Source: Prochlorococcus sp. AG-402-O21
GTDB taxonomy: Bacteria > Cyanobacteriota > Cyanobacteriia > PCC-6307 > Cyanobiaceae
Reading direction: 5' to 3'
DNA: 64,000 nucleotides
Assembly: GCA_003216375.1 (NCBI GenBank)
Contig: QCIZ01000001.1
Coordinates: 124,001 to 188,000, forward strand
The notes below the pieces were generated by a model, which did no database searches, was not told the origin of the DNA, and saw nothing but the letters and a program-made list of their open reading frames with translations. Made by a program: the position numbers and the translations under genes. This document shows positions 50,287-62,905 of the stretch, piece by piece (positions within the stretch are counted from its first letter, which is position 1; every line of letters starts with the position of its first letter).

Positions 50287-50901
50287 TTATTGAGAATCCT
50301 GATTGAGTTTTCTTGTTGAACGTAAAACTAAAATAACAACTAAAATAGTCGATAAAATACTAATTAAGCTCGAAATAAATGAACTAGCATCAGATCTTCC
50401 TGAGAGTACTTCACCAAAATTTGAAACTTTAAGTGCTAAGGAACCTAGGCTGCAATATAAAATTGTGCCAGGTAATATACCAATCATTCCAAGAGTAAAA
50501 TCACGAACTTTTACCTCACTCAAGCCATATGTAAAATTAAGTAAGCCAAATGGAAAAAGAGGAGAAAGTCGTGTGAGAAGAATGACTTTGAGACCCTCAC
50601 GTTTAACAGCTTTCTCCATTATTTGAACTTTTGGAAAATTGGAGACCTTTTTTCGAGCCCATTCTTTTAAAAAAGTTCTCCCTAAATAAAAAGTTAGATG
50701 AGCTCCAATAAAAGCTGCCACAAAAACCACCGAACTTCCAAGCCAGGTGCCATAAAGAAAGCCAGACAACATGGAAAGCCATGAGCCTGGTAACAAACAA
50801 GTCACCCAAAAAACATACACCAAAGCAAAAACCAAAATTCCAAAAGAGCTACTTAAAAAAGGAATGAAATTATTAACCAGAGTTTCTAAGTTGTTAGACA
50901 T
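50287..50901 (-). CDS. TVP38/TMEM64 (VTT/DedA-like) membrane protein
   Basis: 204 residues with five or six hydrophobic segments: about 15-35, 42-66, the re-entrant stretch around 100-130, and C-terminal helices near 135-160 and 175-195. GSWLSMLSGFLYGTWLGSSVVFVAAFIGAHLTFYLGR and LTRLSPLFPFGLLNFTYGLSEV (shortened here to key blocks LSGFLYG, GAHLTFYLGR, LTRLSPLFPF and NFTYGL) are typical VTT-domain motifs. Family members are thought to be lipid scramblases or ion transporters; substrate unknown. It follows valS by 12 bases on the minus strand. Confidence 0.88.
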   Translation of the reverse strand: MSNNLETLVNNFIPFLSSSFGILVFALVYVFWVTCLLPGSWLSMLSGFLYGTWLGSSVVFVAAFIGAHLTFYLGRTFLKEWARKKVSNFPKVQIMEKAVKREGLKVILLTRLSPLFPFGLLNFTYGLSEVKVRDFTLGMIGILPGTILYCSLGSLALKVSNFGEVLSGRSDASSFISSLISILSTILVVILVLRSTRKLNQDSQ

Positions 50902-50913
50902 AGTTTAGAAAGA

Positions 50914-53715
50914 TTAATCCAATCCCATTAGACGTTCTTTAACTAGACGTACTTGAGCTTCTGAATCCGTTAAGTTTGCTCTGCATTCTTCAACAACCTC
51001 TTTGGGAGCTTTATCAACAAAATTCTTATTCGCTAAACGTCCAGCAAGACTTTCAATTTCTTTTTGTGCTTTATTTAAATCTTTTTCTAGCCTGGATCGT
51101 AATGAAGGTATATCTATCAATCCTTCAATAGGCAACACTACCTCAAGCTCTCCACTTACTCCTGCTAAAGCTTTAATTGAAGGTAATGACTTTGCTTGCT
51201 CTGGAGATAATATCTGTACTTCCTTAGCCTTGGTCAAAACAGCAATATCATTGATTGATGTTGTTAGTGTTTTTTGTAAGACCTCCTTACCAGAAACCAA
51301 CATGACAGGAACTTTTTGAGAGGGTTTCAACCCAGCAACTGCTCTTAGATTGCGAATCAATCTGATAGATGCAAATAAATCAGAGAAAGAACTTTCTAAA
51401 TCTAGATTCAAGTCTTGTTCATTTGATTTGGGCCAAGGTTGCAAAGCTAAAAATTGATCCTCATCTAAACCTGTTAATCCATGCCAAAGCTCCTCTGTCA
51501 AATGAGGCATTAGAGGATGAAGCATAATCAAAAGATCGCTTAGAACTTTGTATAAAACACTTTTCGCTATTTTTCGATCTAATAATTCATCAGAAGAAAG
51601 ATTTTCTGAATTATTCAATCGTCGTTTAATTAATTCTAAATACCAATCACAAAAATCATTCCAAGCAAATTCATATAATCCCTTAGCGGCCTCTCCAAGA
51701 GCATAATTTTCATATCGATTAGCAGTCTCATGATTGACTCGTGCAAGTCTTGATAAAATCCACCTGTCTGATAATTGCAACTTAGAAGAATCGTATTTCT
51801 CCAAGTTTTCATAATCTTGATCTTCAAGATTAATAAGAGCAAACCTAGTTGCATTCCAGAGCTTATTAGCAAAATTTCTAGAGGCCTCAACCGTTGCTGA
51901 TGTTTGATTTTTACGATCAAAGTCAAGACGTATATCTTGGCCCGCACCTGCAACTTCACGAACAAGAGCAAACCTCAAAGCATCTGTTCCATATCTTTCT
52001 ATTAGTAATAAAGGATCAATGCCATTCCCAGCACTTTTACTCATCTTTCTGTTCTGTTCATCTCTAACAAGTCCGTGAATATAGACGTCAGCAAATGGCA
52101 TCTGCTCCGTAAAGACACCAGCCATCATTGTCATCCTGGCCACCCAAAAGAAAATAATGTCAAAGCCAGTAACCAAAGTGTTCGTGGGATACCAACGTTG
52201 AAAATCAGGATGGGATTCATCAGGCCAACCTAATGTAGAGAAAGGCCATAATCCGCTGGAAAACCATGTATCTAGCACATCTTCATCTTGCTCAATTTTA
52301 ACTGAATCTCCATATTTTTCTCGTGCTAATTTCTTCGCTTCATCTTCTGTTCGAGCAACAATGTACGGCGTTTCATTAACAACTTTATTATCTGTTTGAC
52401 TAATTACAAACCAAGCCGGAATGCGATGTCCCCACCAAAGTTGTCTACTAATACACCAATCTCTAATATCAGTTAACCAATCACGATAAACTTTCGACCA
52501 TCTATTAGGAATAAATTTCGGTTGTCCTTTCTCAAAAAATTCAGAACAACTACTAGAGAGAGGATCCATTTTCACAAACCACTGAGTTGACAGCAATGGT
52601 TCTACTGGTACTTTTCCTCTGTCAGAGAAAGGCACACTATGTTTGTAAGCTTCTATTTTGGTTAACAGACCAATCTCCTTTAAAGAATCAATAACAGCTT
52701 CACGAGCTTCAAAACGATCCAAGCCTTCAAATTGACCTGCATTGTGATTCATTGTTCCTTTTTTAGTCATGACTGTTATTTGAGGTAGGTCATGTCTCTG
52801 ACCTATCTCAAAATCATTAGGGTCATGAGCTGGAGTGACTTTGACACATCCAGTTCCAAAATCTTTATCTACATGAGGGTCTCCAATAATTGGAATGGTT
52901 CTGCCAACTAAAGGCAAAGTAAGTTTCTCCCCTATGAGATCTTTATACCTTTCATCTGATGGGTTCACAGCAACTGCGACATCACCAAGCATCGTCTCAG
53001 GACGTGTAGTCGCTACTTCTAAGTAACTAATTTGTTTCGCACTTGATACAGATGATGTGACTAAGGGATATCTAAAATGCCATAGATGTCCATCTAATTC
53101 TTTCATTTCAACTTCTAAATCACTCACAGCTGAACCAGAGGCAGGACACCAATTCACTAAATATTCTCCTCGATATATCAATCCCTTTTCATGTAAACGA
53201 ACAAATGCCTCAGAAACAGCTTTACTCAGCCCCTCATCCAATGTAAATCTCTCTCTGCTCCAGTCTACGGAATATCCCAAACGCTTTAATTGATCAACAA
53301 TTCTTCCACCACTTTTTTCTTTCCACTCCCAAGCTTTTTCCAAAAAAGAAGCTCTACCAAGATCACGACGATTTTTGCCTTCTTTCTTAAGTTGTCTCTC
53401 GAGAATAGTTTGAACCGCAATTGAAGCATGATCTGTTCCTGGAAGGCAGAGAACATTCTTTCCTTTTAATCTCTTATACCTGACAACTGTATCGATTAAG
53501 GCAGTATTAAAAGCATGCCCCATATGCAAACTACCTGTGACATTTGGAGGAGGAATAACTACGGAGAATGGGTCTCCAGGGGCTGATGGATCAGGTTTAA
53601 AAGCTCCTTTTTCTTCCCAAGCTTTCTGCCAGCGATTTTCAGTACCAACTGGGTCATATGTTTTAGGAAGCCCTGAGGCTTCAGATAATTTTGTAGTTTT
53701 TGCCCGCTCTATCAC
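50914..53715 (-). CDS. valS: Valyl-tRNA synthetase
   Basis: 933 residues from a GTG at 53715. Class I signatures: HMGH at 64-67 in [13 protein letters not shown] and KMSKS around 557-561 in [14 protein letters not shown]. The CP1 editing domain ([15 protein letters not shown]) is present, and the C-terminal coiled coil ([21 protein letters not shown] in part), which binds tRNA-Val, is intact. The only tRNA-Val gene in the window is about 1.2 kb upstream. Confidence 0.98.
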   Translation of the reverse strand: MIERAKTTKLSEASGLPKTYDPVGTENRWQKAWEEKGAFKPDPSAPGDPFSVVIPPPNVTGSLHMGHAFNTALIDTVVRYKRLKGKNVLCLPGTDHASIAVQTILERQLKKEGKNRRDLGRASFLEKAWEWKEKSGGRIVDQLKRLGYSVDWSRERFTLDEGLSKAVSEAFVRLHEKGLIYRGEYLVNWCPASGSAVSDLEVEMKELDGHLWHFRYPLVTSSVSSAKQISYLEVATTRPETMLGDVAVAVNPSDERYKDLIGEKLTLPLVGRTIPIIGDPHVDKDFGTGCVKVTPAHDPNDFEIGQRHDLPQITVMTKKGTMNHNAGQFEGLDRFEAREAVIDSLKEIGLLTKIEAYKHSVPFSDRGKVPVEPLLSTQWFVKMDPLSSSCSEFFEKGQPKFIPNRWSKVYRDWLTDIRDWCISRQLWWGHRIPAWFVISQTDNKVVNETPYIVARTEDEAKKLAREKYGDSVKIEQDEDVLDTWFSSGLWPFSTLGWPDESHPDFQRWYPTNTLVTGFDIIFFWVARMTMMAGVFTEQMPFADVYIHGLVRDEQNRKMSKSAGNGIDPLLLIERYGTDALRFALVREVAGAGQDIRLDFDRKNQTSATVEASRNFANKLWNATRFALINLEDQDYENLEKYDSSKLQLSDRWILSRLARVNHETANRYENYALGEAAKGLYEFAWNDFCDWYLELIKRRLNNSENLSSDELLDRKIAKSVLYKVLSDLLIMLHPLMPHLTEELWHGLTGLDEDQFLALQPWPKSNEQDLNLDLESSFSDLFASIRLIRNLRAVAGLKPSQKVPVMLVSGKEVLQKTLTTSINDIAVLTKAKEVQILSPEQAKSLPSIKALAGVSGELEVVLPIEGLIDIPSLRSRLEKDLNKAQKEIESLAGRLANKNFVDKAPKEVVEECRANLTDSEAQVRLVKERLMGLD

Positions 53716-53789
53716 AGAAAAAAAAATGTGTTTAATTTAATTTACTCATTCCCGACAAAAGTTTTACATCATTCTTGCTTTTCCTAAAT

Positions 53790-54254
53790 TCAAATGTCAC
53801 TTTTCATGTTCCAAGGAATCGAAACTATTGAGTCATGCCTTTCCCATGCAGCCGAAGATAAAGAAACCTTGTCACTTAAACCGATCCTTTCTAAGGCTTG
53901 AACTACGTCATTATCATTAATCCTCTTATCTAAAGCTAGAGGCATAATCAAAACTTGCGCTTCTGCAGGATCAGCCATCACATGTAATGACAAATCTTCT
54001 AAAGCTCTTTCAAAAAATATTTTTCTCATTCGACTTGTCAAAGGAGACCCCATAGCTTTAGCAAACATTTCCAGGCTTTCTTTTTCTCCAGAAAGCCCAC
54101 AATTTAAACTTAACCAAATTAAAAATTTAGCCCAGCTATCTATGCTCCATAATGGCTGAAAGCTATCTCGCTTACTATAAATTAATTCCAGCAATGCGAA
54201 CTCAAAGGCTTTTGCTTGAATAGACGTGCGAGATATTTGTTCCATAGAAGACAT
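53790..54254 (-). CDS. Conserved cyanobacterial protein of unknown function
   Basis: 154 residues from the ATG at 54254 (MSSMEQISRTSIQAKAFE); a TTG at 54263 would add three. A soluble, mostly helical protein with no catalytic motif I can name. Segments such as FEFALLELIYSKRDSFQPLWSIDS (in part), LIWLSLNCGLSG and DPAEAQVLIMPLALDKR recur in small cyanobacterial proteins of unknown function. It lies between valS and the divergent 83-residue gene, whose start is only 54 bases away. Confidence 0.65.
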   Translation of the reverse strand: MSSMEQISRTSIQAKAFEFALLELIYSKRDSFQPLWSIDSWAKFLIWLSLNCGLSGEKESLEMFAKAMGSPLTSRMRKIFFERALEDLSLHVMADPAEAQVLIMPLALDKRINDNDVVQALERIGLSDKVSLSSAAWERHDSIVSIPWNMKSDI

Positions 54255-54308
54255 TTTCTCCAACTACAGCCAAACTAGTGTTTATTGTTCGTTATCTGTT
54301 TATTTGTC

Positions 54309-54560
54309 ATGGATCTGAACGACCCTGAACTTGAGTTCTCCGATCTTGTTTACGCATATCAAAGCTGGGTCATCGCTGTAATCAACGATGAAAAATTAAA
54401 TGGTAAAGAAAAGTTGCTTACAGAGGAAATATCCGATGATGCTTTAAATGCTATGAGATTCTTACCAGGTGAAGTAACTAGCGCAATTGAGACAAGTTTA
54501 GCTCGCGTCTATGAAGTTGATTCCGATGAGCTCTCTGAGATCTTGTTTCCTGAAGAATAA
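54309..54560 (+). CDS. Small acidic conserved protein, 83 residues
   Basis: The ATG at 54309 gives MDLNDPELEFSDLVYAYQ...; a TTG at 54285 would add eight hydrophobic residues and seems less likely. It is acidic and helical (DALNAMRFLPGEVTSAIETSL, then EVDSDELSEILFPEE), with no membrane segment and no Cys. It resembles short cyanobacterial proteins of unknown function. It is convergent with the IscA-like gene, 27 bases between stops. Confidence 0.65.
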   Translation: MDLNDPELEFSDLVYAYQSWVIAVINDEKLNGKEKLLTEEISDDALNAMRFLPGEVTSAIETSLARVYEVDSDELSEILFPEE

Positions 54561-54587
54561 ATTCAATTCTATAAATGTTTTAAAAAC

Positions 54588-54938
54588 TTATTTAACTTTA
54601 GACAGTTTCCTAAAACCTGATCCACATGGAGAAGGTTCAGCCCCTTTTGGGGTGCTAATCAGAAATCCACCTCCACTTAGATCACCAAAATAATTCAGCT
54701 TAAGACCTTGAAAAAATAGAATTTGATCTTGGCGAGCATACAAAGTAATCCCGTCAGCTCTAGCGAGTGGAACACCGTCGTTTTTCCCAGGTCTAATTCT
54801 GATAAATTTCCAACCCTCTCCACACTTATCATCCAACAAATCAATATGCATAACTCCAGGAGTTCCAGTAAAAGCAGCTTGCCTGTTTAACTCTGCGACT
54901 GCCGTTGCTGAAATTTTTAATCCAGGACCATTTTGCAT
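54588..54938 (-). CDS. HesB/IscA-like iron-sulfur assembly family protein (atypical cysteines)
   Basis: 116 residues. The start LKISATAVAELNRQA and the end PCGSGFRKL follow the A-type carrier (IscA/SufA/HesB) plan, as does LYARQDQILFFQGLKLNYFGDLSGGGFLIS (shown by blocks DQILFFQGL and LNYFGDLSGGGF). The usual CGCG pair of cysteines is reduced to one: C at position 108 in SPCGSGF, and C39 in LLDDKCGEGW is the other. With only two Cys it could still bind a cluster as a dimer, but may have another role. It lies right beside tRNA-Val. Confidence 0.65.
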   Translation of the reverse strand: MQNGPGLKISATAVAELNRQAAFTGTPGVMHIDLLDDKCGEGWKFIRIRPGKNDGVPLARADGITLYARQDQILFFQGLKLNYFGDLSGGGFLISTPKGAEPSPCGSGFRKLSKVK

Positions 54939-54957
54939 AAATCAAGAATAATTTAGA

Positions 54958-55029
<72 letters not shown>

Positions 55030-55169
55030 ATACAATTTTTAGTCCTTTGACTAATTCATTTACTTTATACCTCAAGCTGCTCTGTTGTTGAGAATTAATC
55101 ATAATTAGATCAACGATTCAAAAGAAATCGTTTCTGTGCTTAGTAACAGTTCTTTCAAGACAACTAGAA

Positions 55170-55982
55170 ATGACAAACACAAACCAAATAAATACAAAAG
55201 ATAAAATGAATAAACTCCTTGAAGTAGTTTCAGACCTTCGAGATCCAATCAATGGTTGTCCTTGGGATCTCAAGCAAACTCATCTTTCGTTGATCCCATA
55301 TGTTCTAGAAGAAGCCTATGAAGTTGCTCACGCAATACGAGAAGACAATCCTGATGAATTAAAAGAAGAACTTGGAGATCTCTTACTACAAGTAATTTTG
55401 CATGCTCAAATAGCAAAAGAAAAAAACTTATTTGACATAACAGACGTCATTGACATCATCACTGAAAAACTAATTCGAAGGCATCCACATGTATTTCAAA
55501 ATAAAGCAAAAGTTAGTATCAAAGAAGTGGAGAACTCTTGGGAAAAAATCAAGAATAATGAAAAACCATTAAATAATTCAAAAACCCCAATTAGTGACCA
55601 ATTAAAATTAAAGATTAGACCACAACCTTCTACCAAAGCAGCACTAATTATCTCCAAAAAAGCTTCAAAAAATGGATTCGAATGGGAAGAAATGAATCAA
55701 ATCTGGGATAAATTATATGAAGAATTAGAAGAATTAAAAGATGCATTAAAAGAAGAAAATACTTCCGAGGCTGAAGCTGAAATAGGAGACGTATTATTTA
55801 CATTGATAAATATTGCAAGATGGAATAAAATATCAATAGAAGAGGGATTAGCAAAAACTAATAAAAGATTCCTAGAAAGATTAACATACATAGAAAAAAA
55901 TATAGATGGCGAATTACATTCCCAATCAAAAGAGAAATTAGAAAAATACTGGGAATTAGCGAAGATCAATCTCAAGCATTAA
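55170..55982 (+). CDS. mazG: Nucleoside triphosphate pyrophosphohydrolase MazG
   Basis: 270 residues with two MazG all-alpha domains. The first has [21 protein letters not shown] and the metal-binding [10 protein letters not shown] ... [13 protein letters not shown]; the second repeats it as [10 protein letters not shown] ... [17 protein letters not shown]. It hydrolyses NTPs, removing non-standard nucleotides, and in other bacteria lowers ppGpp response. Cyanophages carry a mazG of a different, single-domain type; this is the host two-domain form. It starts the mazG-speE-speB group. Confidence 0.95.
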   Translation: MTNTNQINTKDKMNKLLEVVSDLRDPINGCPWDLKQTHLSLIPYVLEEAYEVAHAIREDNPDELKEELGDLLLQVILHAQIAKEKNLFDITDVIDIITEKLIRRHPHVFQNKAKVSIKEVENSWEKIKNNEKPLNNSKTPISDQLKLKIRPQPSTKAALIISKKASKNGFEWEEMNQIWDKLYEELEELKDALKEENTSEAEAEIGDVLFTLINIARWNKISIEEGLAKTNKRFLERLTYIEKNIDGELHSQSKEKLEKYWELAKINLKH

Positions 55983-55992
55983 TATCATAATT

Positions 55993-56859
55993 ATGAACTA
56001 CAAACTAAAAACAAGGTCAGAGTGGCTTGACGAGTATCATCAAGGCGTTAGATATGGACTACAGGGAAAATTAATACTAGAAGAGTCTAGTCCTTTTCAA
56101 AAAATTACCATATATGAAAGCAAAAGATATGGGAAAGCACTATTACTAGATGATTGTTGGATGACTGCAGAAAAGTCTGAAAAGTGTTATCACGAATGTC
56201 TTGTTCATCCTGCCTTGTCTTGTTCTATACAAATAGATAATATTTTAATTATTGGAGGAGGTGATGGGGGTAGTGCAAGAGAATGTTTAAAATACAAAGA
56301 GGTTAAGTCTATCGACTTAATTGAAATTGATCTAAGAGTTATTGAATTAAGTCAAAAGTATTTACCTACTATTGGAGGAAATGCATGGACTGATTCAAGA
56401 TTGAATTTACAAATCAAGAATGGAATTGATTGGGTAAAGAATACAAAAGAGAATTCATATGATGTGATTATTATTGATGGCGCAGATCCTATTGGACCGT
56501 CAAAAGAATTATTCAGCAATTCTTTTCTCAAAGATTGCAAACGAATACTTAAACCAGGAGGGGTTGTGGCAACACAAAGTGAATCTCCAGAGTCTTTTCA
56601 ACAAATTCATATAAATATTGTCAAAGTTCTTCGTGAAATTTTTGACTACGCAGATCCAATGTATGGATCTGTATCTATATACCCAAGCGGTTTATGGAGC
56701 TGGACATTTGCATCTATGGAGAAGCCAAAATATATGCATCCAAAAAAAAGTCGTGTAAAAGAGATCTCCGAAAATTGTCAGGTTTGGAGTGAGCGATGGC
56801 AGCAAGGTGCATTTAACAGTATTCCTGCATTCATAGAAAGGGAGCTAGCAAAAACATGA
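55993..56859 (+). CDS. speE: Spermidine synthase (aminopropyltransferase)
   Basis: 288 residues. It transfers aminopropyl from decarboxylated SAM to putrescine. The cofactor loop is [14 protein letters not shown] ([10 protein letters not shown] at 88-97); Y66-H67-E68 and the [15 protein letters not shown] segment form the putrescine site. A C-terminal insertion region ([14 protein letters not shown]) is typical of cyanobacterial SpeE. Its stop overlaps the speB start by four bases, so the two are translationally coupled. Confidence 0.95.
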   Translation: MNYKLKTRSEWLDEYHQGVRYGLQGKLILEESSPFQKITIYESKRYGKALLLDDCWMTAEKSEKCYHECLVHPALSCSIQIDNILIIGGGDGGSARECLKYKEVKSIDLIEIDLRVIELSQKYLPTIGGNAWTDSRLNLQIKNGIDWVKNTKENSYDVIIIDGADPIGPSKELFSNSFLKDCKRILKPGGVVATQSESPESFQQIHINIVKVLREIFDYADPMYGSVSIYPSGLWSWTFASMEKPKYMHPKKSRVKEISENCQVWSERWQQGAFNSIPAFIERELAKT

Positions 56860-57755
56860 TCAAATCCAACCTCAAAGATCTATCACTATTTAATAACGAT
56901 GGTGCAATATTTATGGGCGCCCAAAGAGGCTTCGATCAATGCAGTGTGTCGCTTTTAGGAGTTCCTTATGATGGAACTTGTTCCTTTAGACCTGGTGCAA
57001 GATTTGGTCCTTCGGCTGTTAGGGAAGATAGTTATGGAATTGAAACATATTGTCCACAATTAAATTTAGATTTAGAAGATATAAACTTTGCTGATATAGG
57101 TTCATTAGATGTTCCCCTTGGAGATGCAAAATTAACACTTAATTATATAAGCTATGCTACAAATATTTTACTTAAAAATAATTTAAAGCCTCTTATTATT
57201 GGTGGAGAACATTCAATAACAAGTGGGGTTATTAAATCAATAATTAAGAATTATCCTGACTTAATTATGATTCAATTAGATGCTCATGCAGACCTTAGAG
57301 ATGAATGGTTAGGTAGTAAATATAGTCATGCATGCACTATGAAAAGATGTTTAGAAATACTACCGAGCAAAAAGATCTTTCAAATAGGAATAAGAAGTGG
57401 AACAAAATCAGAATTTCTTGAAATGAACAATAGTAAAAGGTTAATTCAACATACTTTGGGAGAGAATGCAAAATCTTTAGAAAAAGCTCTAAAAAGTTTT
57501 AAAGGGAGACCAATCTATTTAACTTTTGATTTAGATTGGTTTGATCCGTCTATAATGCCAGGAACAGGTACTCCTGAGCCCGGAGGCTATTTTTGGGGAG
57601 ATTTTGCAGCAATAATAGATGTGATTAAGTCTCATAATTTAATTGGTGCTGATGTAGTCGAATTATCTCCCAAATTAGATAACACTGGTATTAGTAGCAT
57701 CCTTGCTGCAAAAGTTATACGTTCATTGATTATGTTATTGGACAAATCATCCTAA
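56856..57755 (+). CDS. speB: Agmatinase
   Basis: 299 residues, ureohydrolase family. It splits agmatine to putrescine and urea; putrescine then feeds SpeE next door. The binuclear manganese ligands are visible: H119 in GGEHS, D142, H144 and D146 in [11 protein letters not shown], and D225 and D227 in [15 protein letters not shown]. Specificity for agmatine over arginine is inferred from the speE neighbour. The ATG overlaps the speE stop (ATGA). Confidence 0.93.
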   Translation: MIKSNLKDLSLFNNDGAIFMGAQRGFDQCSVSLLGVPYDGTCSFRPGARFGPSAVREDSYGIETYCPQLNLDLEDINFADIGSLDVPLGDAKLTLNYISYATNILLKNNLKPLIIGGEHSITSGVIKSIIKNYPDLIMIQLDAHADLRDEWLGSKYSHACTMKRCLEILPSKKIFQIGIRSGTKSEFLEMNNSKRLIQHTLGENAKSLEKALKSFKGRPIYLTFDLDWFDPSIMPGTGTPEPGGYFWGDFAAIIDVIKSHNLIGADVVELSPKLDNTGISSILAAKVIRSLIMLLDKSS

Positions 57756-57774
57756 AAAATTTGCATTTAAATTT

Positions 57775-57990
57775 TCATTCAACTAATACCTTTCCAAAAT
57801 CAAGTTGTTGATGAACAAATTTTTCAGAAATCTTTGGAAAATTAGGTTCTTTTTTTATCCAATGACCACAAGAAACAAATGAAGATATCTCAGAATGTAT
57901 TTTTATTTTTCTAAGTTTGCACCATAAGAATGAATCAAAATGACTTGAAGCACATTGATTGCAGCTCCTACAAGATCTTTTTGCAGTCAT
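57775..57990 (-). CDS. Small cysteine-rich protein, 71 residues
   Basis: MTAKRSCRSCNQCASSHF... has six Cys: four in the first 25 residues (SCRSCNQCAS and WCKL) and a later CGHW, giving a C-x2-C-x2-C cluster plus further Cys and His. That suggests a zinc site or metal cluster. No family recognised. It is convergent with speB (19 bases between stops) and divergent from gcvT. Cys content and its fit in the gap favour a real gene, but it could be a chance frame. Confidence 0.5.
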   Translation of the reverse strand: MTAKRSCRSCNQCASSHFDSFLWCKLRKIKIHSEISSFVSCGHWIKKEPNFPKISEKFVHQQLDFGKVLVE

Positions 57991-58120
57991 TAAGTCTTAA
58001 CTCAAGACTCATAGAGTAGTAAAACTTTCCGAATCGAGCCACAAAGCATTAAATTTAGTTTTAGAAATTCTTATAAGTTCACGGTATTAATTGTGAATTT
58101 CTTTTACCGTTCAACAAAAA

Positions 58121-59239
58121 ATGAAATTACTGCAAACTCCTCTTTATCAAGAATGCAAAGAATTAGGCGGTAAAATGGTCCCTTTTGCAAATTGGGAAAT
58201 GCCTGTTAGTTTTTCTGGGTTAATAGAAGAACACAATGCAGTAAGAAAAAATGTTGGAATGTTCGACATATCTCACATGGGTGTTGTGCAATTGAAAGGT
58301 AAAAATATCAAAAGCGCATTACAAAATTTAGTTCCCTCAGACGTGTTTCGAATAGGACCTGGTGAAGCATGTTATACAGTGTTTTTAAAAGAAAATGGAG
58401 GAATTCAAGACGATCTAATCATTTATGATCAAGGAATTTTAGATACAAAAGAAGAAAGTATAGTTCTAGTTATTAATGCGGCAAGAAAAGAATCTGACAT
58501 TGAATGGTTGAGTTCAAATCTTTCTAAAAAAGAAATCAAAATATCCGAATTCATGCCAGAGGGTGCCTTAATTGCGATCCAAGGTCCAGACTCCGTCAGT
58601 ACACTTGAGAAAATTCTCGAAGAGCCTTTATCTAATTTGCCACGTTTTGGTCACAGAACTATTACTTCAAATCCCAATCTAATAAAGTCACAAGAATCAA
58701 TTTTTATTGCACGAACTGGTTATACAGGAGAGGAAGGTTTCGAGTTCTTGTCATCTCCTGAAACAGCAAAGTCTATCTGGAAGAGTCTAATTGCATCGGG
58801 AGTTACTCCATGCGGGCTAGGAGCAAGAGATACACTGCGATTAGAGGCTTCTATGCATTTATATGGCAACGATATCAACCTAGATACAACTCCCTTTGAA
58901 GCTGGCTTGGGTTGGTTAGTTCATTTAGAAATGCCTAATGATTTCATAGGTAGGAAAGCTCTAGAAAAACAAGCCGAAGTTGGCACGCAAAAAAAACTTG
59001 TTGGTATTCAAGTCCTTGATAAAGGAATTGCAAGAAAAGGATATCCAGTTCTACACAACAGCGAAACTGTTGGGATGGTCACTAGCGGAACTTGGTCTCC
59101 TACATTGAAAAAGCCCATAGCTCTTGGTTATGTACCAAGCGAAATTGCAAAAATAAATACTCAATTAGAAGTAGAAGTTAGAGGAAAAAAACATCCTGCA
59201 ATAATCGTAAAACGACCTTTCTATCGAAAAGGTTTTTGA
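58121..59239 (+). CDS. gcvT: Glycine cleavage system T protein (aminomethyltransferase)
   Basis: 372 residues. It moves the methylene group from aminomethyl-lipoyl-GcvH to tetrahydrofolate and frees ammonia. Motifs: MVPFANWEMPVSF, FDISHMGV, the folate-site IAIQGPDS, TGYTGEEGFEF, GLGARDTLRLEASMHLYGND and the end GRKALE...GVTSG-type (here VGMVTSGTWSP). It sits 20 kb from gcvH-gcvP. I see no glycine-riboswitch-like aptamer in the 130 bases upstream; an ACGGTA/TACCGT inverted repeat just before the start is weak. Confidence 0.96.
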   Translation: MKLLQTPLYQECKELGGKMVPFANWEMPVSFSGLIEEHNAVRKNVGMFDISHMGVVQLKGKNIKSALQNLVPSDVFRIGPGEACYTVFLKENGGIQDDLIIYDQGILDTKEESIVLVINAARKESDIEWLSSNLSKKEIKISEFMPEGALIAIQGPDSVSTLEKILEEPLSNLPRFGHRTITSNPNLIKSQESIFIARTGYTGEEGFEFLSSPETAKSIWKSLIASGVTPCGLGARDTLRLEASMHLYGNDINLDTTPFEAGLGWLVHLEMPNDFIGRKALEKQAEVGTQKKLVGIQVLDKGIARKGYPVLHNSETVGMVTSGTWSPTLKKPIALGYVPSEIAKINTQLEVEVRGKKHPAIIVKRPFYRKGF

Positions 59240-59313
59240 GCAAGTAGAAACTGTGTTGTGCATAAAAGCCGGTCTTTGTGGGAAACTCATTATTCATGAT
59301 GATTGAGAATTTC

Positions 59314-61134
59314 ATGCGCAATAAGACTTGTGGAGAACTACGAGCTTCCGCAATTGGCGCAAATGTTCAACTATGTGGTTGGGTTGATCGCAGAAGGGAT
59401 CATGGCGGAGTAATTTTTATTGATCTAAGAGACCGTTCTGGAACAATTCAAATCACAGTTGATCCAGATCAAGGTCAGGATCTTTTTAGCATCGCTGAAA
59501 GTCTTAGAAATGAGACTGTTCTTCAGATCAATGGATTAGTAAGAGCGAGACCTGACGAAGCTATTAATACAAAAATCCCAACGGGTGAAGTAGAAGTCTT
59601 AGCTAAAAATATAAAAATTCTCAATGCTGTCACTAGTACTCTTCCATTCTCAGTGTCAATTCATGATGAGGAGAGTGTTAAAGAAGAAATAAGGCTAAGG
59701 CATAGATATTTAGATCTTAGAAGAGAGAGAATGAATAATAATCTTCGATTGAGACATAACACTGTCAAAGCGGCTAGAAGTTTTCTTGAAAACGAAGGAT
59801 TTATAGAAGTTGAAACACCAATTTTGACCCGCTCTACTCCTGAAGGAGCCAGAGATTACTTAGTCCCTTCACGTGTATGTGGCGGCGAGTTTTTTGCTTT
59901 ACCGCAATCCCCACAATTATTCAAACAATTGTTGATGGTTGGTGGAGTTGAACGTTATTACCAAGTCGCTCGTTGTTTTCGTGATGAAGATTTACGCGCA
60001 GACAGGCAACCAGAATTTACTCAATTAGATATTGAAATGAGTTTTATGGAGGAAAAAGAGATCATTGAATTAAATGAAAAATTAATTGTAAATATATGGA
60101 AAAAAATTAAAGGGATTGATCTCCAAACTCCTTTTCCAAGAATGACTTGGCAAGAAGCTATGGATCGTTTTGGAACTGACAGACCTGATACTCGATATGG
60201 AATGGAACTTGTCAACACAAATGATTTATTTTCCAAAAGTGGATTTAAAGTTTTTTCAAATGCTATTTCTTCTGGTGGATGCGTTAAATGCATCACCATT
60301 GAGGATGGAAATAATTTAATTAGTAATGTAAGAATAAAACCAGGTGGAGATATTTTTAGCGAAGCCCAAAAGGCTGGCGCTGGTGGACTAGCATTTATCA
60401 GAGTTAGAGATGATAAAGAAGTCGATACAATTGGAGCCATAAAAGATAATTTAACTACCTCGCAAATCAAAGAACTCCTTTTAAAAACCGAAGCTAAACC
60501 TGGTGATTTAATACTTTTTGGTGCAGGGCCCATAAATATTGTTAATAGATCCTTAGATAGAGTTCGTCAGTTTATTGCGAAAGATCTAAAGATAATCTCA
60601 GACAAAGAATTAAAAACTCAATGGAATTTTCTTTGGGTCACTGATTTTCCGATGTTTGAATTCAATTCTGATGAAAATCGTCTTGAAGCAATTCATCATC
60701 CTTTCTGCGCTCCTAAGCCTGAAGATATTGGTGAATCAGAAAACTTATGGAAAGACAAATTACCCAATTCAAATGCTCAAGCATATGATCTAGTCCTTAA
60801 TGGATTAGAAATTGGTGGGGGATCTTTAAGAATTCACAACTCAGAACTTCAAAAAACCGTACTAGAAGTAATTGGTCTATCAAAAAATGAAGCAGAAGAG
60901 CAATTTGGTTTTTTAATTGATGCCCTTTCAATGGGTGCTCCACCACATGGTGGGATTGCATTTGGGCTGGACAGAATAGTTATGCTCTTAGCCAATGAAG
61001 ATTCAATTAGAGATACTATTGCTTTTCCAAAAACACAACAGGCTCGTTGTTCCATGGCTAAAGCCCCTGCAACCGTAGAAAATAAACAATTAGAAGACCT
61101 CCATATAGCCTCGACATGGATCGAACCTGATTAA
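59314..61134 (+). CDS. aspS: Aspartyl-tRNA synthetase
   Basis: 606 residues from the ATG at 59314 ([15 protein letters not shown]), the normal family start; the frame extends to a GTG at 59278. Bacterial-type class II enzyme: an OB-fold anticodon domain with [23 protein letters not shown] (in part), motif 2 [19 protein letters not shown], a GAD insertion domain, and motif 3 [12 protein letters not shown]. Whether it is discriminating or also charges tRNA-Asn depends on the anticodon-domain contacts and cannot be settled here. Confidence 0.97.
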   Translation: MRNKTCGELRASAIGANVQLCGWVDRRRDHGGVIFIDLRDRSGTIQITVDPDQGQDLFSIAESLRNETVLQINGLVRARPDEAINTKIPTGEVEVLAKNIKILNAVTSTLPFSVSIHDEESVKEEIRLRHRYLDLRRERMNNNLRLRHNTVKAARSFLENEGFIEVETPILTRSTPEGARDYLVPSRVCGGEFFALPQSPQLFKQLLMVGGVERYYQVARCFRDEDLRADRQPEFTQLDIEMSFMEEKEIIELNEKLIVNIWKKIKGIDLQTPFPRMTWQEAMDRFGTDRPDTRYGMELVNTNDLFSKSGFKVFSNAISSGGCVKCITIEDGNNLISNVRIKPGGDIFSEAQKAGAGGLAFIRVRDDKEVDTIGAIKDNLTTSQIKELLLKTEAKPGDLILFGAGPINIVNRSLDRVRQFIAKDLKIISDKELKTQWNFLWVTDFPMFEFNSDENRLEAIHHPFCAPKPEDIGESENLWKDKLPNSNAQAYDLVLNGLEIGGGSLRIHNSELQKTVLEVIGLSKNEAEEQFGFLIDALSMGAPPHGGIAFGLDRIVMLLANEDSIRDTIAFPKTQQARCSMAKAPATVENKQLEDLHIASTWIEPD

Positions 61135-61237
61135 ATTGATAGAAATTAGCGGCAAAAACATTAACCTAGAGAGAAAATATGTAAATTTCTTGGTGTTTAC
61201 CTAGATCAAGGTAGCTTAAAGAATGATTGAAAAGTAA

Positions 61238-62905
<1,668 letters not shown>

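Noticed and set aside
57991-58120. Glycine riboswitch upstream of gcvT
   Set aside because: No aptamer-like core or tandem helices are visible; only a 6-bp inverted repeat near the start.
59278-59313. Extended N-terminus for aspS starting at GTG 59278
   Set aside because: The extra 12 residues are absent from the family; ATG 59314 aligns with the usual start.
60021-60533. A 170-codon open frame on the minus strand
   Set aside because: It lies wholly opposite aspS, is Ser/Phe/Ile-rich and has no motif; it is the usual antisense frame of a conserved gene.
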